From Adiantum capillus-veneris (Eukaryota > Streptophyta > Polypodiopsida > Polypodiales > Pteridaceae), in NCBI GenBank assembly GCA_014529385.2, contig CM043966.1, positions 96,983,587 through 97,047,586 on the forward strand: a stretch of DNA of 64,000 nt, in the 5' to 3' direction. This document shows, in pieces, positions 57,733 to 64,000 of this stretch. Each line of letters opens with the position of its first letter. Within the stretch, counting starts at the first letter, position 1. The notes beneath the pieces were generated by a model. It was given only the letters and a program-made list of their open reading frames with translations, was not told the DNA's origin and did no database searches. A program made the position numbers and the translations under genes.

Positions 57733-57799
<67 letters not shown>

Positions 57800-57899
57800 C
57801 CCCCCCCCCCCCCCCCGACATCCACCCTTGCCTTTCCACCTGTCCCAGAGTGAGTTGCACCCCCCCGTCATCCCTCTCTCCCCTCCCCCCTCCTCCCCC

Positions 57900-57985
<86 letters not shown>

Positions 57986-58224
57986 CTCTCTCAACCTTTC
58001 TCTCCCTCTCTCTCCTTTTATCATCTAACAACCCTCTCCCCCCCCCTCTCTCTGTCTCTTTTCCTTTCAGCTCTCTCTACCTCGTACTTCTCAATATGTC
58101 TCTTTCTTCCTCCCTCTCTCTCTACCTTTCACTCTCATCTCTCTCCCTCTCTCCTCTCCCCCTCCCTCTCACTCACTATCACTCTCTCAGACTCTTTCCT
58201 TATCACTCTCTCTCTCTCTCTACC

Positions 58225-58317
<93 letters not shown>
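57477..58317. repeat. Low-complexity (CT)n and poly-C block
   Basis: Long CT arrays at 57732-57795, 57910-57982 and 58226-58316, with C runs at 57799-57816 and 57895-57910, in pyrimidine-rich DNA that starts near 57500. The serine-leucine, arginine-glutamate and proline frames predicted across it are artefacts. Confidence 0.93.
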
Positions 58318-58319
58318 GT

Positions 58320-58950
58320 GTATTGAGATTTCATGCTATGTATATACATCAAGACCCATCAAACAAGATTTTTTTTTTTATTTGACCACTTTATGATCAA
58401 ATTGGCATTTTTTGACAAAAACGACAGTGATCAATTTTGGTCCCAAAAGAGAGGATTTTGGAGTCCGAAATGGCTTCATATCTGGTGTTTTGAGATTCTG
58501 CAATATGTATATACATCAGTGTAGATCAGACAAGATAGAAGTTTTGATTGGACCCTTTTACAATAGAATTGGTGTTTTTCGACGAAAACGACGGCTTTCA
58601 GTGTCAACCCCAAGACAAGAGATTGTGTTGTCCGAATGGCTTCACATTTGGTGTGCACAAACATTGTACTATTTAAATACATCAATATCCACCAAACATG
58701 TTAAACACTTGTGACTCAGCCACTTTACTCAGGAATTAGTATTTTTCAACAAAAACGTCGTTTTTTGGTCCTAGACATAAATTTGAAGATTCTTATATTT
58801 GGTGTGTTGAGATTTTATAATATGTATTTACATCAACACACACCAAACAAGAAAGAGGTTTTGATTGGACCCTCTTACAACACGACTGTTGTTTTTCAAT
58901 GAGAAGGATGGATTTCAGATTCTGCTCCAAAACAAGAGATTCTATTGTCA
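58320..58950. repeat. Tandem repeat, four units of about 150-170 bp
   Basis: The motif agatt-t-caatatgtatatacatca recurs near 58326, 58493, 58660 and 58810. Each copy is followed by (a/t)ccaaacaaga, a ttgattggacc-like stretch and gtttttcgacgaaaacga. Units differ by perhaps a quarter of their bases. It looks like a short decayed satellite array. Confidence 0.8.
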
Positions 58951-59391
58951 GATACAAAACACTATTTGTTAATTGGAAGAGAACGCATATAAAAATCTTC
59001 AGTAGAACTAATACTAACCAAATCTTTTATCGCGGCCAGGCCACAACAGTGCCCACTACAGCACCTAACGTGCACACCTCATCATCAATCGACGGAACAT
59101 GTGGCAACACCAGTCATGGAGTTCAAGCCAATTTAACAGCGATCCCTAATGTGCCTCTAGGCAAGTCTCTTCCATGAAGCTTTTTGTGGGGTAGAGACTG
59201 CATCACTGTTCCTTTAGCCACTTCCTTGCCCTTGCTTAAAAGGACCACATGCTCATGCTTGCCAAATGACAGAATTGCATGCGCCATACTATCCACCAAG
59301 AAATTTTGTAAGTGCACCTTAGTTGACATACATGTCAAGAAAAGCAAAGCTATGCATTACAGACTTCCGCTAGCTGTATTAGGACAAAAAC

Positions 59392-59431
<40 letters not shown>

Positions 59432-59619
59432 GGGAGGGTGTGGAAAAGGAAGAGAGAAGAAGAAGAAGAACAAGAAGAGAGTTTTAACATCATAGGAAAC
59501 TATCCCACGAGACCTTAGAGAGAGAGAGAGAGAGAGAGACAGATAGTTCTATTATCGTCCTCGGAGGTCAAATATGACCTATGGGACCAAATGAACATGT
59601 CACGTGGTGTGAGTGGAGG
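58951..59619. other. Intergenic stretch with (GA)n tracts
   Basis: No gene supported. (GA)n tracts lie at 59395-59429 and 59518-59539. This side lies beyond the 3' end of the minus-strand LINE, but no poly-A tail was recognised. Confidence 0.6.
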
Positions 59620-60312
59620 TCATAAGTGACTCTCGATGCTCAAAAATGGCTGAAATGAGCGTCGCAATAGAGAGTCCACATCGTGGTTGGGAGAGGAAGG
59701 TATGTAAGCTGAGCACTCAAGTAGTGTGTGGTACTCACTCTCTTGCACTTGATGAGAGCATAAGGTGCAAAGTGGATGACACTCCTCGCCAGTGCCCCAA
59801 AGTCCTGTCTCGTAGCGTAGAGAATGGGAGCTAAGACGAATGGAGGCAATGGTGCGGATCACACTCAACGAGATGGGGTCAAGGATATAGGGATGGGTTC
59901 GGTTACCTCGTTCGAAGAAGAAGACAAATTTGTAGTTTGGGGCAACGTGTGTGGTGTAATGGCTGAAGCGAGAACCTCCAGATTTCTCCCAAGCCGTGAT
60001 ACATTGGCGTTGTAAGAAGGCCTCATTAACTTGGGAGTCGATCGACGCATCCTTGACCAAGTGACATGCATCCCATCTTCCAAACCATTTCTTGATATCA
60101 AGCATCCACCCCGAACTTAGTATTTTGCTCTTGCATGTCTTTTGAACCTTTTGACTTGCTTCATATGCGATTCTAAGAAGTCGATGCAAAGGGCTACGTT
60201 GTGTCTTACACATGTACTCCACAACCCTTTGCATGCCCAAGACCTCAATGGGAAGTGATCCGGACTCAAGAAGTAAGAGCATGTAGGGTATTTGTGTCTT
60301 GACTTGGAGCAA
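59620..60312 (-). pseudogene. LINE ORF2 C-terminus with Cys-His motif
   Basis: 230 codons starting MLQVKTQIPYMLLLLESGSL, continuing the thumb region. Near the end CTLCSHQVQESEYHTLLEC is the C-X2-C-X8-H-X4-C-type motif found at the C-terminus of many plant LINE RTs. The frame is open, in contrast to the RT core. Confidence 0.75.
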
Positions 60313-61951
60313 GTTGGTGAGAAAACGATTTTGGACATTCTCAAACTCTTTCTAAGTAGACTTCCCGATGCTTCCACCCCACACCTCCACTCCATAAAGA
60401 AGCACCGGTGTCACCAATGTGTCAAAGAGGTACTTTTTGAGAGCCCAACACTTGATCTCTCCAGCATTGCACATGTTCTCAAATGCATAATAAGCCCTCT
60501 TTCCATCTTCCAAGCGACGCATTGCACAATCCTTCCATTTATGATTGGCTGGAACCTCAAGGCCAAGGTACTTGAAGTGATCTACCACTTCAAGTTGCTC
60601 ATTGTTGTATACAATGCATGGATTTTCATCATTGAGGGTCTTTACAAGCATAACCTTGGTTTTGGATCCATTCACGATCAGCCCGCTATGTAGGCAAAAG
60701 CGTTCCAAGACACTCATAAGATTTTGTGCATCTTCTAAGGTATGTGCCAAGAGCACTACATCATCGGCATAAAGCAAAAGCAGGATCACCGCATTTCCGA
60801 TCTTAACCTCTTCTATGCCTTCTTGCTGCATAAAATAAAGAACCATGCATTCAAATTCATCCTTGTTTGACACCAATGGTGCTTGCAAAAAATTTTGAAA
60901 TTCCATCTCCCTTATGTAATCGACATATCACTTTTTGGTAGATGTGAAAGACTGCATGCATAAATTCTCTCAGCACTTGAAGGCTTTGCATACGTCTCCA
61001 AAGATTTCCTCGTGGTACCATGTCAAAAGCTTTCTTGAAATCCACAAAGCAACAATACAACTTTTTTCCTTTCAATCGAGACACTTTCATAAGAACTCAA
61101 AGAGTGACAAGGTGATCAATAGTGCTATGATGCTTTCAAAAACATGCTGGGCCAAGCGCACGTTTGCCATTTTTTTCAGCCCATTCACTTATCTTCATCT
61201 CCATGATACATCCAAATAACTTTGCCATCAAAGAACCAACCATTATAGTGCGATAGTTGTTCACATTGTTTACATCTCCTCCTTTGTGCAAAGGTTTGAT
61301 CCAATTTGCACTCCAATCATGAGGCATGCCATACTGAAGTGCAAGGTTAAACATATCGCATATCGAATATCGTGTTTTCTTGCTTGTCCATTTACTCATT
61401 TCAGCCTTGACACCTTGAAGGTCACCTGCCTTGCGAGTAGCAAGTTTCTCAAGCGCACGGCATACATCTTCAATGGTAAAGAAGGGAGACATAAATGGAA
61501 GGGAGCTACAACACTCCATCTTATCAACATTGGGTTGCTCATGGAGGTTCTTGCAATGCATATACATGTCCTCAAGAGTCAAGTCACCAAAGCTCTCAAC
61601 GCGCTTGCCTTTTAGATTTTGCCAAAATTTGCCCCATGCATGTGCTTTCTCTTGCGCTAAAAGAAGTTGTTTTTTGACTTCCTACCTTCTCCTCTTCTTT
61701 TGAACAAGTGCTTTGTATGTGTGTGAACATTCCAAGTAAACTTCCTTGTCTTTGATTGCATCCAATCTTAGCAAGTATTTTTGAGCTTGACTACATTCCA
61801 TGTCAAACCATTTCTTCTTGGTGCTACCCTTCTTAGACCTTTTGCAAGACATGTGTTTCACCGAAAAGCATTCCTTCGCACAAGAGCATATTACTTCTTT
61901 GAAAACTTTCCACTTGCATTCTAATGTTGGGCTCTCTTGATGCTCTATCAT
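60313..61951 (-). pseudogene. LINE reverse transcriptase
   Basis: Pieces in order: 61951-61682 (EN-RT linker, KKKWFDMECSQAQK), 61582-61136 (WIKPLHKGGDVNNVNNYRTI), 61090-60857 (CCFVDFKKAFDMVPR, GVKQG) and 60906-60352 (LLLLYADDVVLLA, SKTKVML, FKYLGLEV). YADD is the catalytic box. At least three frame breaks are present. Confidence 0.88.
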
Positions 61952-62109
61952 GCTTAACTTTGGTCCACCATATCAGCATATATAAGTGATCGTTTGAAGT
62001 CTAGACATAGGTACAAATGATTCACATCATGATTGGAGGCTACATGCTCGGGCCGTTTTCCACACTTGAGTTCAATACATAACATCCTATGATCCGATTC
62101 CGGATTCCA

Positions 62110-62815
62110 TTAACCAAGTGTAAAACTTTGTATGCATTCTAGAGTGGCTTCCGAGAACAACATATAGTCAATCACTCTATCACCATTGTGCTTTCTACAT
62201 GTAAAGTCATTGGTGCCTTGCCATAGAGATACACCATTTGCAATGAGCATTCCTGTACTATTGCACATATGTAGAAGTGACTTTCCATAGTGATCCAGTT
62301 CTTTTGCATCATTAGAACTTTGATTATACATGTATGAGTCATCCATTCTTCTTGAGACATGCGGCATGTCGACTTGTTGTGTGTCGTGTTGTAACATATT
62401 TTTGTGAGCATTCATGTCTCCAAAAACAATGACTTCACCTTGATCCTTGTAATGAGCAATGTCTTCCTCTAGTTCAACAAAGGACTGATCTCTATCCATA
62501 TTCAAGCAAGCATAAAATTTGGAGTCATAGTGAGGAATGTAGCAACCAGCCACAAATCTGACTTGACCATTTGGTGGGCTGATTTTCAGCCATAAGTAGC
62601 GTTTATACTTATCTTCTTTGAAAATGGAAAAATCTTTCAAACCCTTTTTGGTCATACATGCTACGCCTCCTTGGCCTCTTCGTTGCTTTGCTTTTTGGCC
62701 CACATCAAAGAATGCACATCGTATTTGTCAAATCCAAGAATTTGTTGCGCATCATGCTCCCATGTTTCGACAAGAAGTATCACATCGGAGTCATTGGTAA
62801 GCTCATCAATGCAAT
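62110..62815 (-). pseudogene. LINE endonuclease domain
   Basis: After the frameshift the protein reads LTNDSDVILLVETWEHD, then RGQGGVACMTKKGL, VAGCYIPHYDSKFY, VIVFGDMNAHK (the GDxNAH motif) and RVIDYMLFSEATL. This is an exonuclease-endonuclease-phosphatase fold that would nick the target DNA. A break near 62690 and the stop near 62110 interrupt it. Confidence 0.82.
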
Positions 62816-63835
62816 TCCCGCATTCCATGGATACCCGTTACAATTCCAAAAGCTTATTCGCAAGCGTGAGTTGGTCTCATAGATCATGTGTCCGTATTTG
62901 TTGGGTGGACTTGCATCCTCCTCAAGTGGATTTTCTTCTTGAGCTGATACCTCAACCTTCTTGCTTCTTTCCTCATATGCTTTGCGACGTACATTTTGTT
63001 GCATAAGAGTGCAATCCTCATATACATTACAACCCGTTCCTTTGAGGTAGATCCAACCATTGTCAAGGATGATCTTTCTCTTTACCTCATCAGCCATGGT
63101 ACATACAATAGGTCTTTCTCCCGAGCGAGGGACTCCTTGTTTTCCAACTCGATGTGCACCATAAGCCATGATTCCTGACATGCCAAAGTGTGTAGCAAAA
63201 AACTCTTCAATAGAAACCGCAAGAGATTGGGGTGTTTCCATGCTTTCCTCCTTGATTCCACGAATGACGATGTTCTTTGAGCGTTTTTGTCGTTCTTGCA
63301 ATTCTTGAGTGTCCACATTCTCTACATTCTTTGCTTGGACAACGGCTTCCGTGATAGGAGATGTAGAAACCACATTATCCTTACATATATCAGCCCATGA
63401 TTTTGATGCATTTCTCATCTCACATACATCATGTCGTATTGTATCTATCAATTCCTCTTTCAATACATGATCACTCTCAACTTTGCTCAAGCGCTCTTTC
63501 AATACATTCATGTCAACAAGAGAGCGTTTACATTCTTGAACTTCATTCTCGAGATGCATCAAGCGTGTTGTTTGCATTTCAAGAACCTTCTTGAGGTGCT
63601 CATTCTCCACAACCAGAACTCTTAAAGTCCCATGCTCCACTGCAAATGCGCGCAACTCTTCACCTTGCTTGTTGACGGTTTCTTGTAACGAGATCAAGTA
63701 AGCCATGATCATTGCTTTCGTTGTTGTAGACGATGTGGTTGGATTAGAATCCAAATTCCTTGGAGATTTTGCATCATTCTCCATGGCGAGTGTGGCTTTT
63801 CCACCCTTGCAAGTTTTGTCTGACATTGCCTTCAA
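62780..63835 (-). pseudogene. LINE ORF1 (coiled coil and RNA-binding) fused to endonuclease start
   Basis: 351 codons from MKAMSDKTCKGGK. Residues 50-150 form a coiled coil (NEHLKKVLEMQTTRLMHLEN). Residues 185-300 resemble the L1 ORF1 RNA-binding region (KNIVIRGIKEES, AHRVGKQGVPRSGERPIV, QQNVRRKAYEERSKK). The frame then runs on into RLRISFWNCNGYPWN, the start of the endonuclease, with no stop between, and is lost by a frameshift near 62815. Confidence 0.75.
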
Positions 63836-63840
63836 GTCGG

Positions 63841-64000
63841 CAACAAAACAAAAAGTTTTGACAGTTTTTTTAGTTCTGAGATGCTGTTACAGCAAAGCCT
63901 TCCATTACACAAAAAAATTATTTCTTTACATCAATGCGTAGAGGGCTTCATGCTCTTCAATTGAGGCTATAGATCACCTAAATCGGAGATTGGATGAGAG
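63841..64000. other. Window end, no feature seen
   Basis: 160 bp beyond the LINE ORF1 start; it may be the LINE 5' UTR. Nothing else is recognised. Confidence 0.4.

Larger units (their letters stand above)
59620..63835 (-). mobile_element. LINE (non-LTR retrotransposon), degenerate
   Basis: On the minus strand: L1-like ORF1, apurinic endonuclease, RT with YADD and a C-terminal cysteine-histidine motif occur in order over 4.2 kb. Several stops and frameshifts break ORF2. No target duplication or 3' tail was identified. The order ORF1-EN-RT-zinc knuckle is that of L1-type LINEs. Confidence 0.9.

Noticed and set aside
57500-58317. Several long frames over CT and C tracts (Ser-Leu, Arg-Glu, Pro-rich)
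   Set aside because: They arise from dinucleotide repeats on both strands and all frames; no codon structure or domain.
59184-59396. Open frame of 70 codons upstream of a GA tract
   Set aside because: No recognisable motif and an overlapping minus frame of similar length; cannot be supported.

Overview
The window is a plant-type repeat desert: nested, broken and partly recent transposable elements, with no host gene, rRNA or tRNA that I can support. Primer-binding sites of the TGGCGCCG(C/T)TGCCGGGGA type, Ty1/copia and Ty3/gypsy polyproteins, a hAT transposase remnant, a plant-style Helitron helicase fragment and a LINE together point to a land plant with a large, repeat-rich genome. The species cannot be named from this sequence.

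Layout, left to right. 1-4757 (minus) is the 5' half (Gag, leader, LTR) of a Ty3/gypsy element A, inverted relative to its own pol half at 4758-9880 (plus). 9881-11473 is LTR-like DNA of unclear ownership. 11474-12522 is a leader (element P) with four regularly spaced copies of a 24-bp palindrome; it runs into an ORF fused to a degenerate Ty1/copia element (12715-15985). A hAT fragment, an inverted copia LTR, a foldback structure and a second copia 3' end with LTR follow (16000-17916). Element B, a colinear sister of A, spans 17927-29130. It joins a more diverged relative C (29131-34865), which is itself split by an unclassified 2.7-kb block (31177-33897). A chromovirus-like 3' end (F, 34866-46917) carries in its LTR a complete, very young Gag-Pro-only LTR element (E, 37015-45710; 5-bp target duplication, one LTR mismatch). 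G (46918-51050, plus) and H (52640-57301, minus) are two relatives of an LTR-element class whose last ORF is a long coiled-coil protein. Between them lies a 5' fragment of an E relative (51009-52639, minus). Simple repeats and a 150-170-bp tandem repeat fill 57450-58950, and a degenerate LINE (59620-63835, minus) ends the window.

How the parts fit. A, B and C share one architecture: Gag, first protease, RT, RNase H, two H2C2 zinc fingers, integrase, a second retropepsin-like protease, then a tail with repeated W-[VIM]-P-K motifs. E has Gag, a protease like the first one and the same kind of tail, but no RT, RNase H or integrase, so its recent insertion needed enzymes from elsewhere; an A/B-like element is a natural candidate. 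Between primer site and gag, A, B and P carry many copies of a 24-bp perfect palindrome (AGACATCCTACG followed by its reverse complement). These variants differ almost only by CpG decay at the centre. The palindrome family, the second protease and the Gag-Pro-only element are the most distinctive observations here.
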